Shown here: positions 21,695 through 31,850 of the stretch, piece after piece | Numbering within the stretch: the first letter of the stretch is position 1 | How the letters are laid out: each line of letters begins with the position of its first letter | Source: Hanleya hanleyi | Taxonomy: Eukaryota; Mollusca; Polyplacophora; Lepidopleurida; Hanleyidae | Assembly: GCA_036873755.1 (NCBI GenBank) | Contig: JAVTVY010020464.1 | Span: 19,838-83,837 of the forward strand | Direction: 5' to 3' | DNA: 64,000 nt | Notes under the pieces: generated by a model | What the model saw: the letters and a program-made list of their open reading frames with translations, nothing else | What the model was told of the DNA's origin: nothing | The model's database searches: none | Program-made: the position numbers and the translations under genes

Positions 21695-21703
21695 GATGAG
21701 TAA
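21695..21703 (+). CDS. Terminal micro-exon (Asp-Glu-stop), after copy 4
   Basis: Here the codons are GAT GAG TAA. The stop is kept although the third stop base changed from G to A, which fits a maintained terminator in this frame. Confidence 0.55.
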   Translation, partial: DE

Positions 21704-21841
21704 TTAAAGAACATATTTTCCATCCTTAATATTATTACACAATTCATCTAACTCTGAAAAGAAAGCATGATATTTACTAAATATGCGTTTGATGTCTGTG
21801 GGACCGACTTATGGTAATTCTGTTGTTGAACACTTTTTCAG

Positions 21842-21961
21842 CCTCCCACCAGTTGTCCTTCGTTCTATTGTGCTGCTCAAGTGTGTGCTTTTCCGAAAAT
21901 GCAATACGAGCAGATCAACGGTATAAGATGTCCCACCTGTCCAATCTGTTCAACTCCATAA
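21842..21961 (+). pseudogene. Six-cysteine exon, copy 5, stop at the exon edge
   Basis: Acceptor TTTTTCAG and donor GTAAGT are intact and all six cysteines remain (CPSFYCAAQVCAF, then CPTCPICSTP). The last codon is TAA where copy 1 has GAA, so the protein ends two codons earlier than through the micro-exon. It may be a harmless alternative C terminus or a sign of decay. Similarity to other cassettes fades about 30 bp after the donor. Confidence 0.6.
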
Positions 21962-22084
21962 GTAAGTGTAAGAGTCATCATTGGCTTCAAAAAACGCCCA
22001 CAAATTGGACTTTCATTTCTCTCAATATTACAATAAAGGACCATTGTGGTTTTCATAATGTATAGTTCGTCAACTTTCAATTGA

Positions 22085-22285
22085 AAGTTTGAGCTTAGGG
22101 AGAAGCATACGACATACGACTGTGTTAGGTGCTTAGGGAGAAGCATACGACATACGACTATGTTAGATGCTTAGGGAGAAGCATACGACATACGACTGTG
22201 TTAGGTGCTTAGGGAGAAACATACGACTGTGTTAGGTGCTTAGGGAGAAGCATACGACATACGACTGTGTTAGGTGTTACGTAAG
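22085..22285 (+). repeat. 46-bp tandem repeat, about five copies
   Basis: The unit is GCTTAGGGAGAAGCATACGA plus CATACGACTGTGTTAGGT. One copy lacks part of the ACGACATACGACT segment. Confidence 0.85.
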
Positions 22286-22672
22286 TAAAACAAAAAAATA
22301 TGAATTTGATTCTACACAAAAAACTGAGTTTGTTACCGAATAAATACCCAAGTTTTATAAACTGACGCTGAAAATTGTGCTTTTGCCTGTTTTTTAATAT
22401 ATCTAAAATATGACATCTTGAGTCAAAAGGAATCTACTGTTTTTCAGTCACCATATATTATGTTGGTTCAAGGTGTCATATTTTACATTTTATTAAAATA
22501 AAATCCACCCTAAAATGTATACAAAAAGGCACAAACAGACATGTAGACCAACTTCAAACGTCAGTTTTAACTGTCAGAGTGTACAGTAAAACTTGAGTAT
22601 TTTTCATCTGTACGAAGATGTTTGTGCAGAATGAAGAAATTAATGTATGGTTTCACTAACGTAATATTTAAA
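22286..22672. other. No recognisable feature
   Basis: AT-rich spacer between two minisatellites; no gene or repeat seen. Confidence 0.5.
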
Positions 22673-22920
22673 TGAGTTTTCCCTATGTAAATCACCACTT
22701 CTCCTTATGTAAGCACCACTTCTTATGTAAGCACCAAATCTCCTTGTGTAAGCACCACTTCTCATTATGTAAGCACCACTTCTCCTTATGTAATCACCAC
22801 TTCTCTTTATGCAAGCACCACTTCTCCTTATGTAAGCACCACTTCTCCTTATGTAAGCTAATCACCACTTCTCCTTATGTAAGCACCACTTCTCCTTATG
22901 TAAGCACCACTTCTCCTTTG
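22673..22920 (+). repeat. 21-bp minisatellite (ATGTAAGCACCACTTCTCCTT)
   Basis: About eleven copies. Because 21 is a multiple of three the plus strand stays open as a His/Cys-rich heptapeptide repeat (KHHFSLC). I regard it as non-coding, since there is no promoter or non-repeat coding sequence attached. Confidence 0.8.
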
Positions 22921-25547
22921 CTGTATACCCGAAATTCGATCACATTCCACACACCTGAGACATCCTTGATCGTTAACCTTTTGACGACAAACGGGAAATA
23001 GATTTTTCTGCTCCTTGTGTAACTTTAGGTATACCAACAGTTTGGTACCGTCCAAAACATGGAACTTGTCAAAGTGACCTTGACCGTTGACCTTTTTTTA
23101 CTTCATTTTTTTTTATCCCATGTATCGATTTTCCTACGCCTTTCCCTACCTGTGGGCCAAATGTACTTGATCTCTGCATAATCAACTTTGGTACAAGAGT
23201 GCTCAATATAGGTCAAGGTCAGTCATGTTTCATAACATTCTGATCAATGAGCATGCGCATCTGTAGAGTGGATGATTCTCTCTTGTAGGAAGCCATCTTA
23301 TGTTTTTATTATTTTTATTTCATACTCATTTGGAATTGGTGCGGTTTTACAAAATAGGTCTTTCGGAGATTGATTCGGAAATTCTGTTATGGACGATGAC
23401 TGAGTATTGAATGTGAGATTGGGCGCTTGCTATTGGAAAAGATAGCTCTAATCCTTCAGGAAATGAGTTGACAACATTGAGTCTACATTTATCATATTTC
23501 ACTTTGAGAAAATAGGTCAAGGGCAGTCATCTTAAATAGAATTATGAGACATCGCTAGCTGTATGTGTGGTATAAATATGAAAAGCCTGGCTATACTTTG
23601 TCGAGAGATATCGTGTTATCAAGTATTACTAAATACTAAATAGTAATGTACCATTGTCATGTGAAAAACGATGAAGAATACATTTTCACCGATAATTGTT
23701 CTTCGTTTTCCATTTCAGCCGATGAAACCGATTTTCGAGTTTCCTCGATAGAAGAAAATAAAATTAACAAGTATACGCGGGCCCTCCGCCCTATAATGCA
23801 GAGATCTGCCAACGTGATTAGAATATGATGTTCATCAATTTGAAATTCAAATATTCTTTCGAGTGAGACGCTAGGTGGCTACGTGTACCAATAGGTAAAT
23901 GACGCGTGCGCATGTCGTTTTTCTTGACGTCACAAAGGCAACTTCATAATGTAACGACGTTATAATTGTTCGTTTTATGACGCCACGTCTTCTTTACCTG
24001 TTGGAGCACTAGCGCCGCCTAGCGTGGCAGCTGTCGATCTCCATTCTGGTACTATGATTCCCCCTCAACCATTAGTGTGGAATCTAATCTTCATTACACT
24101 CTCCCCTCCCCGCCTACAGGGACATTGAAACTGGAGAAGCCTCTAAACGCCCCGACCCCGCCTTTCACCATGTTCACCAAAAATAATGCACGTTATTTGT
24201 TATATTATTGTATCGGGCACATTAAATACATGGAGCAATTATTAAATACATTTACATTTTTTATCCACACAGGTACAATAGCACCGTGTCACGGAGTATA
24301 ACTCGACGGCGATCCAATATGGCTGGATCAGGAAGATCTTTGATGGCGACAGTAACAAAGGGCGATAACTCAAATGATTCCGATTTAACGTAACTTTCCA
24401 AATTGTGTAACACAATCGCTGCTCTATATCGAATAAAGAATTAAACTTTTATCCCCATGAACTCGAAAATGAAACTGCAGTCTGTTTTCTTTTCTTTTAC
24501 ATGCATTACTTATTATCACTCAGTGTATGAAATGCTTACAATTCAGTCAGCTAGCTAGCAGACCAGACTCAGTAAACTCAGACATATATATCACGGAACA
24601 CTATATCTGAAATTAACGCTATATAAATCCCGTGCGAATTTCAAACTACATTTGTTAGCCAATCAGGTGGCTAGCTGGGCGAATTAACTCTAAATATACG
24701 TCCCTTGTAATTACAAACAGGAGCACGTGAATAGATAACAGAAACCTAAACCAAATGGTGAATCTCCTCTAGACATCGTGCGTAAACTTCAAAGGATTTT
24801 GTCAGACGGTAGAAAATATCAAAAGATTGACCGCCGGTAAGTTGTCTCTGTCAACTAAACGTCAATCAAGGCCAAATGTTTGTAGTCAATGGCTTATTAG
24901 GGAATCTCCTAGAATATCGGGAAAACGTTCGCACGAATATTTGATAGCGTCACATCTAGATGGTATTTTCGTGATATACCACCTTGGTTTACTTACATTG
25001 GCCAGTAGACTTGCTAGGCAGCACTGACACTAGTCAAACAGCCTACACTCTTGCACAGTCCCTATACCCGCACGATGAAACGCAAAGGCGCCACACGGGG
25101 CATCATGGGTGTGACTAATTGTGTACGTTTCACAGGTATTCGAGGCTGCCCGGCAGATATTGTCGAAAATCAACTGATCTCGTGCATCGATGGTGTAGAG
25201 ATTTTACAGCTCTCAACTGTTAACCGTGATCCGCCGGAGGTGTGACACAGCACGTACTATAAGATGTTTGTCCGCTCAGATAGTCAGTTGTTTTCCTCCC
25301 GCATCAGGAGATAAAATATATATCTGAATAAAGTAATATTCCCTCGGATCTGATCCCCAAAGATCTCGCCTGATTTGAGGTGTTCCTCCTGACTTTTCAT
25401 CTCAAGCCGATCTCCACGGCAACGGAAGTCCTACAGTTGACATGCGCTGCTCGGAGTTTCGGCGTTATACATTGCATAAAACAATATGACCAATATGATT
25501 CCTAAAAGTGCGGGTCGAGTCATTATATCGTGATATACGTGATATTA
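22921..25547. other. Gene-poor stretch with a MITE-like inverted repeat
   Basis: An imperfect inverted repeat of about 50-bp arms frames 23866-24035 (GACGCTAGGTGGC, AATAGGTAAATGACG on the left; TTTACCTGTTGG, CCGCCTAGCGTGG on the right), likely a MITE. Frames at 24827 and 25051 have no recognisable domain. Confidence 0.45.
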
Positions 25548-25739
25548 GCATTTGCTAGATCCTGTGTTAAATGTGACGATTTTAATCAACGTCACAAAAC
25601 ACTGTTGCAGAAACTTATAAAACAGGGCTACACCACCAAGCGCCTCCACTCAAAGTTTCTCAAATTTGGCGATACATATCGCATGCTGATAGCAAAATAC
25701 GAGCGTAGCGTGCAAGATCTATGGCGTTACGTTTCGTAA
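25548..25739 (+). CDS. Reverse transcriptase C-terminal fragment, copy A
   Basis: About 63 residues (AFARSCVKCDDFNQRHKTLL, then LIKQGYTTKRLHSKF and KFGDTYRMLIAKYERS). The pattern of a histidine-marked helix followed by KQGY and a KF-x2-Y-type helix is what I recall for the end of a reverse transcriptase common in animal genomes whose active-site block has GIPMGTNC. The upstream catalytic part is missing here; copies D and H supply other parts. Non-functional fragment. Confidence 0.65.
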   Translation, partial: AFARSCVKCDDFNQRHKTLLQKLIKQGYTTKRLHSKFLKFGDTYRMLIAKYERSVQDLWRYVS

Positions 25740-26139
25740 CTTGTGTCTAATTCCGCTTAACCCGGGGCTAGGGGCCGTATGAACCCATGTACTTCAAGAT
25801 CCTCATGGTACTCATATGAACAGTCACAATCAAAGCGTGACTGAGATACATCATTCATTAGATGACGACTTTACAACGAATATTATGGATTAAGAATACT
25901 GATCAGCGATACGGATTTGATATTTTTGGAACATCATGATGTCTTGCCGGCATCATTGAAAACTGTTGACCGCTTCTCTCTTGCAGGAAACAAGCCTATG
26001 TTTATGTATACTATGATTGTCTTTTTGAATTTGGTGCTAATACTGTTATACGGAATATGGAATAGGTCTTTGGATTATGGACGCGGATATTCTCTAATGG
26101 ACGACGGCTGGATTATGAATGACGGACTAGACGCTTGTA
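25548..26139 (+). mobile_element. Retroelement family R, copy A (3' part)
   Basis: The copy holds the end of the reverse-transcriptase frame (stop at 25737-25739), about 180 bp of spacer, then a short frame (75 codons plus read-through) ending at the family's 3' terminus GGACTAGACGCTTGTAA. Sequences after that terminus differ at every copy, which marks the true 3' end. It is truncated on the 5' side. Confidence 0.8.
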
Positions 26140-26142
26140 ACT
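25917..26142 (+). CDS. Small frame in the 3' region of element R
   Basis: Starts at a TTG/ATT-type codon and encodes about 75 residues (MIFLEHHDVLPASLKTVDRF, a hydrophobic stretch MYTMIVFLNLVLILLYG, then SLMDDGWIMNDGLDACN). The same frame is open in copies C and H, interrupted by a deletion in C. It could be a small membrane protein or simply 3' UTR that is open because the copies are young. No recognised family. Confidence 0.3.
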
Positions 26143-27189
26143 ATATCCTACATTTCAGTACGAGACCGTGCCTGAGTATTCAAATTCCGGCATCAGCTAA
26201 TCTCTCGTGGTGCAACACTCGATGTTTGCATACCAGGACACATACCAATCTTACTGCACAACTACGTCACATCATGTGTTATAAGCAGGGAGATGGTGGC
26301 CAATGCATTCTAGCTAGTCTAATGTCAGGATGCAGACTTCCAGTTCATTTGTTCCTACTTCAGTTAATGAGGACTGAAAGCAGTGTGTAGTGACAACCTT
26401 CAAACAGGGTTATCTTTCCTTCTGCCGGTCGATCGATCATGCCGTCATTCAATTTACATGTAGCCCTTTACCAAAACATCATTTCACACCATTTGAATCT
26501 TACAAGCCAACCAGTCCTTATCAGCATACTAAATTCTGAGATATTTAATTTTGCAGATGTGAATGTGCCGTGGGCAATAATTGATTCCGAAAAACAAACA
26601 TTTTTTCAAACAAACAACCGTTAGCTTTTATATAGTGTTGTTCTTGTTGTTGTTGCTGTAGTGAAGAGATGATTAGTTATTTAATTACCGATAGTCACCG
26701 ATTGTTTGTTTTCTTTTGTCTGCCGAATTTCCCAACTGCGTTGCAGTTGATTAATTCTGGTTAATTCAAGTTGTTGCAATACCGAGCAGTTCTGATAATC
26801 TCGCACGTTTAATTTTCGTCAAAGGCCACAAGGCTTGGTGAAGACCGACTGTGCAGAGAATGCCAGGGCCTTTTTTCGCCCAACCTGTAACCATATCGGT
26901 CATCTATACGCGGTAAGACTGACCCTGGGATCGTGTGTATCCATGTTCAGCCTACTTTCGGCAAATGCAAGAGGGAATTTCCAGAAATCATTACCACGTG
27001 ACTTCGTCAGCCAATCAGCTAAAGTCTACCGACGTAACCCGAATATAGTTCGCCATTTTCGAGTCATGTGATGAACTACTTGTTCAAAATTTCAGATCCA
27101 CCACACCTCTTGGATGATACGAAAGTTATACATACCTATATATTTTGTAAGCCCAGGCAATATCTGTTTCAGAAGTGGTATGAAAACCT
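26140..27189. other. Gene-free stretch
   Basis: The open frame running from copy A to 26390 is read-through into flanking DNA. A TTGTTGTTGTTGCTG run lies near 26640. Nothing else is supported. Confidence 0.45.
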
Positions 27190-27600
27190 GTAATTCATCA
27201 GATTTCTCGAGTCTGTTCTCCGCCGGATGAAGGCCGAACAGAATCCGGTAAAGTACCGGATATCGCTCCGCAATAATGGAGACGCACGATTCGCAAGCCA
27301 TCTTATGCATGTTATGGATGGCGAAGTGTACGCAAATGTTTTTCGCCCTGTATAATTGAATGACGACATAGTCGATCGACTGACGGAAAGGGAGATAACC
27401 CTGTTAGGAGGTTGGTGCAGTGAGTGAAATCATTGTCCAACTCAAAATTGCCAAAGTCCATGCTGAGAAATTGTGGCCCATTATCGTTCGCCACTTCATG
27501 CGGCATTCTACATAGTCCATGAGCCAGGCAAGATGTTGGTATTATCTCGGCCGCCAAAATTTCGATCTTTTATTTTCGTTACGTTTACATAAGAAGGGTT
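27190..27600 (-). pseudogene. Decayed LTR-retrotransposon integrase
   Basis: On the minus strand PHEVANDNGPQFLSMDF matches the second catalytic Asp block of retrotransposon integrases (usual form SDNGPQF-S-x-x-F), about 20 residues before a histidine block. Further on, after frameshifts, an ILFG segment (about 27230) resembles the region after the third catalytic residue. Stops and frame changes show it is dead. It looks Gypsy-like, but no LTRs are visible around it. Confidence 0.6.
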
Positions 27601-30600
27601 TTTGATGTATGACAGACCTTTCGAAGTGACAGCTGAAGCTAGATATAACAAGCGCTGAATGAGCGCACCGACCTCCGTCGAGGCAACTGGGTCAGTAGGG
27701 GAATAGTACATCACTGAATAACATAGGGCCGGATGCCAAGCTCAATTTTGCATTTGTTGACGTTAACTTCACCAATGGTAATTAACGTGAGATTGAGGGT
27801 TCCCCACTAGCATGTCCAGCTAGGGATGTTTATTATGCAAATAATATTTCTTTGATTTCACGTGCTTGAAATATTGGGGTATGGAAAAGAGTATATTGAT
27901 GGAAAACCTGGAATACTGCTTAAGACATTAGGCCCCTTCCCACCCACACCTCCCCATGAGAGGACACCCCCACCCAAATCAACACGTTAGCGGCAGAAAT
28001 GAGACCCTGTGTGCCTAGTTTTACCAACTTGCTTGTGATTTTATGCTATAGGCCCTACACATCAACACTTCATATTTTGTATGTGTACAGTATAGCATCC
28101 TCATTGACAGAATCCTCTACAAAACACATCTGATTTTACCGACATTCCGTTCTGATCTGTCTCAGCATCATGTGCTGATTCAATGAGCTCGGAATAATTT
28201 TGTATACTGGTGTTACAGGTCACCTTCACCATAATGTATCAATTACCATGGACTTGTACATGTATCACATTCATATTGAATGGTGATGGCTGATGAGAAT
28301 ATTGCCCATATGGAACAAATGGCTGGATTCCAGGGAATAAAAAGTTCATGTTAATCATAAACAACATACAATTAATAATACTATCAAATAATTATGTATA
28401 TTCCTTGTCGACATCAATATAATACAGACAATATTATGACTGAATCAGGGTAACAGATATCCAAGGGTATATATGTCTACACTAAACTGAAGGAGATCCA
28501 TGATGCGTATTATATTATGTTGTAAAACTTCACTTGCTAATCTCGATTATGTTGCTTATTGTGAAAATAAATGAAGTTATGAAAATAAATTTAGTATGAT
28601 TGCCCATTACCCTCAAATTAGAAATATCTTCAGCAACTAAAGTTAAGCCAATCATAACAATATATAACACCATGGTATTGTTTTGATATCACCCAGGTAT
28701 TGATCTTTGATTAAGAATGTAATGAGATACATATACCTGTTCTTTGTGTTATTCTGTATGCAGTTCATTCTGTATGCATTTTATACATGTACATATACCA
28801 GAAGTGGAATTGAAATTTGAAAAAAATAATCAAAATATGTTCGGTTTTTACCTCTACTCAGCTAAATCATTTCAGACACATTCAAGTCCTCACCTGGTCA
28901 AGGGAGATAATTTTGTAAAAAAACAACAACAAAAAAACAAGCATAGATCCACACTGGGGCAGACCAGAAAGTTTTATGACCTTTGATGATATTTGTGGAG
29001 CATGCTGCAGGACTTCAACTTTCATGAATCTGATATTATCCACACAATCCCATTCTACATGATATTTTTGCCATAGCACCGATAAACTAGATCCCTTCAT
29101 TTATGTGGTCTAGATCCAGGAGCTATTGGGGGCTGCAGGTTCTGTAAAAGTTAGATCCAATTATTCTGAGAGAAGGAATGAAGTCCGACATGGTTGTTTT
29201 AAGTTAAAACTGGGCATCCTTGAAAATGTCTGACCGATTGACACATGTATCACTCTGCCGGTCATCATTACATGCGTAATGTTTCTTTCCTGAGGAATCA
29301 GCTGATATCCAATGTGGGGGGGGGGGGGGCTTGTGGCTAAACACTGACTCTGATTTTCACCACCCCTGTCATTTCACACCTTTCTGACACAGCTGAACCA
29401 ATCAATAGTCTCTTTTGGTTTTTCCATTTCATCCAGTACATCCATTGTGTAACAGTCCTGTTGCATCTGATATCAGAAGTGCTAACCCTGCAAGTTGGAA
29501 TCAATTGTATACATATTTAATATCAAAACTCACTTCATTGAAAATGTTGATGGCCTTCATTATATTTCATTCTTTCGTCATACACAACAAGATGAAATCC
29601 ATCATACCAGTTCGCACCTTTCATACGTGTACTTAATAGAACTGGAGCCTGACCATGTTACAAGAATTTGCAAAAGTATGAAATGAGAACTGAGTACTAT
29701 GAGAACTTAATCCAATCTATGAGTGATCAATAATATGAATTCTGAAGAACGATGATGGATCTTGACCACTGGTTGGATTGGAGTTCATGTTAGTGGCATG
29801 AGCATGATAATAATCCAGTCTATCATAATCTAGAACAGGATTGTTTATATCAGTAACTTCTCTATGGAGCAATATTTTGACAAACGAAAATGGCGAAAAT
29901 TAGATAACAAGAGAGAATATGTATACTGTGTTTGGGGAATATTTCTGCCTCCCCAATGGAAGGCGAAATTTGAATGAATGGTCTGTGTTGTCAGTGTGTC
30001 TGATGTCCCCCTTGCAAAGACAAGAAAATTTTCTATGTAATTTATTATTTATTGATATATTTATTGATTTTCTTTTTGTCTAATTGTCTTCTGTTCAAGT
30101 CATTTGGCATTGGTAAAACCTGAAATGTATATCATGTCCTCCTTATTTCATCTAGTGATACTGTCTGTTTGGTTCCAGATCACGGGTCTGAACAAAGCAT
30201 GTGAAATGTGATCGTATGGCAAATAAATGCCCAGTGGTATGTGCAGGTCTTAAAACTAAAAAAAAAAAAAAAAAAAAAAAAATGAGAAAGGTTCCATCCA
30301 TGCTATCAGCCGAAAATGTGGAATGTAGACACTCCTTTGTTTCAGCTACAATTCAGAATAAGTTTTCAGAATATTATCAGGGTTTAACAAGCAAATTATT
30401 CTTCATCAACAAGTGTCACAGCACACAATGTGGATGTCACTAAACTGTTAGGATAAACGAAAAGAAAAGTATATGTATATTATTTATCAGCTTTATTAAA
30501 TAAGTTTACAGACTCACGCAGGTAGATCAATTTGGTGCTTCTGCAAAATCAAACCATTATTCAACTGCCAAATGCCAAGATAAATAGCCCCCCCCCGGAA

Positions 30601-30886
30601 ATATAATTTATCAGCAAAATTTAGAATAACGGTTTTTAAACAACCAGGCTGGTGGATATCATCAACTGAAAGAAAACGAGTATCAGTAAAATCAGGGCAT
30701 CGTCGATTGTGCTGTTGTCTTCCAGCGAGTCAGTCAGTTTGATATGCAACAACAACAACTTAGACTATTTGATTGGCTTCGACATAAGTCATCAGCCGAC
30801 AAATACTTTACGATATATAGAAATGACGGGTGGTGTACTATGAATCATTGAGTTGTAATGACATCAAATGGCGACAATAAACTTAC
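27601..30886. other. Gene-poor stretch; possible intron of the minus-strand gene at 30.9 kb
   Basis: If the first exon at 30887-30941 is real, this is its downstream side (minus strand). I found no second exon I would defend. Low-complexity runs are a G12 run near 29318 and an A-run at about 30259-30282. CATAGGGCCGGATG near 27723 also occurs near 8009. Confidence 0.4.
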
Positions 30887-30941
30887 CAGAAAAACGGCAA
30901 ACAATCGCATTGTCCGTCTCTACAAGCTGGAGGGCCGCCAT
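30887..30941 (-). CDS. Candidate first coding exon, minus strand
   Basis: ATG at 30941 (minus) lies in an excellent context (TTTAACATGGCGGCC). The frame gives 18 codons (MAALQLVETDNAIVCRFS) plus one base and then a perfect donor GTAAGT at 30886. CpG content rises around it. There is no hydrophobic leader, so a non-secreted protein is likely. The protein is not recognised and the next exons are not identified. Confidence 0.45.
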
Positions 30942-31490
30942 GTTAAATCTCTCGGTGGATGGGAGGACAGGACCGGATAGCTCTGGTTTCGAGATTGAGA
31001 TGGAACCCGACTACAGAAGCAAGGCCCACTGCAATGTATTGCAATGGGGAACCCCATTATTTCAATTGTGTCCAAAGAAAAGTGCCTCAAGATTTCGTCG
31101 GGAACCATGACGATCCCTATTGGAAATACTATGAGTCGTGGGTTCCCCATATGACAATTATTTGGCGGGAGATTTCACGTTGCGCTCCTAGACCTCCGTC
31201 TGATCGACGGAGGTAAAAATACAGGTAATTTTGAGCCATTTTTGACGCTAAAAACAGCAGGCCTACGGGATACTTTCTCAAGCTGTCTATCGTCGTTATG
31301 ATCACTCATAGTTTAGAAAATTCGTCTATATTCACGAAACCCAGTAAAAGATATATTTTCGAATGCAAATAACACTTCATGAATTTTCCTGTATTATGAC
31401 AAAATGTGGAGATACAAGTAATCCCACCTTCACCCCTCCCCTTCTACCTTTCTCTACTTTGAGCCGTCGATTACATTTGGCAAATTTCGA
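30942..31490. other. Upstream region of the minus-strand exon
   Basis: CpG-bearing sequence with a small hairpin CTCCGTCTGATCGACGGAG at about 31194-31212. Frames here are open by chance as far as I can judge. Confidence 0.35.
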
Positions 31491-31494
31491 AATT

Positions 31495-31850
31495 TGTCTC
31501 TAATTCCGCTTTACCCCGGACTAGGGGCCGATTGAGCGCCAGGCGTTTTGCATCTCAATGGCGTTCGAATGAACAGTCACAATCAAAACATGACTGAGAT
31601 ACATTATACCCTAGACAACGAGTTGGAAATTCATCTGGATAACGGAAACTGGTCAGCGCTAAAGATTTTATGCTAAGAACACCATGATGTCCTGCGGTGT
31701 TCATTGAAAATTATTTCGCATATTTTGTGTGTGTGGGTTTTTTATTTTATGCATATTAGGAATTGATTTTAGCTCCCGTACAAAAAGCTAGATATTTCGA
31801 TTATTGACGCGGAAATTCTTTCGTGGATAACGACTGATATTGAAGGCGGG
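31495..31850 (+). mobile_element. Retroelement family R, copy B (old, decayed)
   Basis: It shares CTAATTCCGCTTTACCCCGG, the CAATCAAAACATGACTGAGA block and the GGACGCGGA-like end with copy A, but with many substitutions and indels. It is clearly older than copies A, C and H. Confidence 0.65.

Larger units (their letters stand above)
16860..21990 (+). repeat. Tandemly duplicated gene segment (cysteine-exon cassettes)
   Basis: Five exon-bearing cassettes of 0.75-1.5 kb repeat head to tail with shared intron sequence. Landmarks recurring in each are the pre-exon stretch GACTTATGGTAATTCT to TTGAACACTTTTTCAG, the post-exon stretch AGTCAACATTGGCTTCAAT, and the terminal-exon acceptor ATCTCCATTGCAGGATGAG. 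A roughly 180-bp subrepeat (TCGACCGTAAAGCCTACCAC) occurs about eight times within the introns. A chimeric piece at 19683 joins TATTCCAGAAGTAAGAAC, the end of exon copy 1, to a foreign intron. The left edge begins inside an intron, so the array is incomplete. Confidence 0.85.

Noticed and set aside
22673..22920. CRISPR-like array
   Set aside because: The units are contiguous with no unique spacers, and the sequence is eukaryotic.
22672..23001. Open frame with a His/Cys-rich heptapeptide repeat
   Set aside because: It is the 21-bp minisatellite read in one frame; both strands are open and no promoter or unique coding part is attached.
26140..26390. 157-codon frame starting in retroelement copy A
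   Set aside because: After the shared 3' terminus it runs into flanking DNA that other copies lack, so the extension is chance.
28148..28216. Possible second exon for the minus-strand gene at 30.9 kb (open in the right phase, donor GTAAAA)
   Set aside because: The acceptor has no proper pyrimidine tract and the translation is not recognisable.
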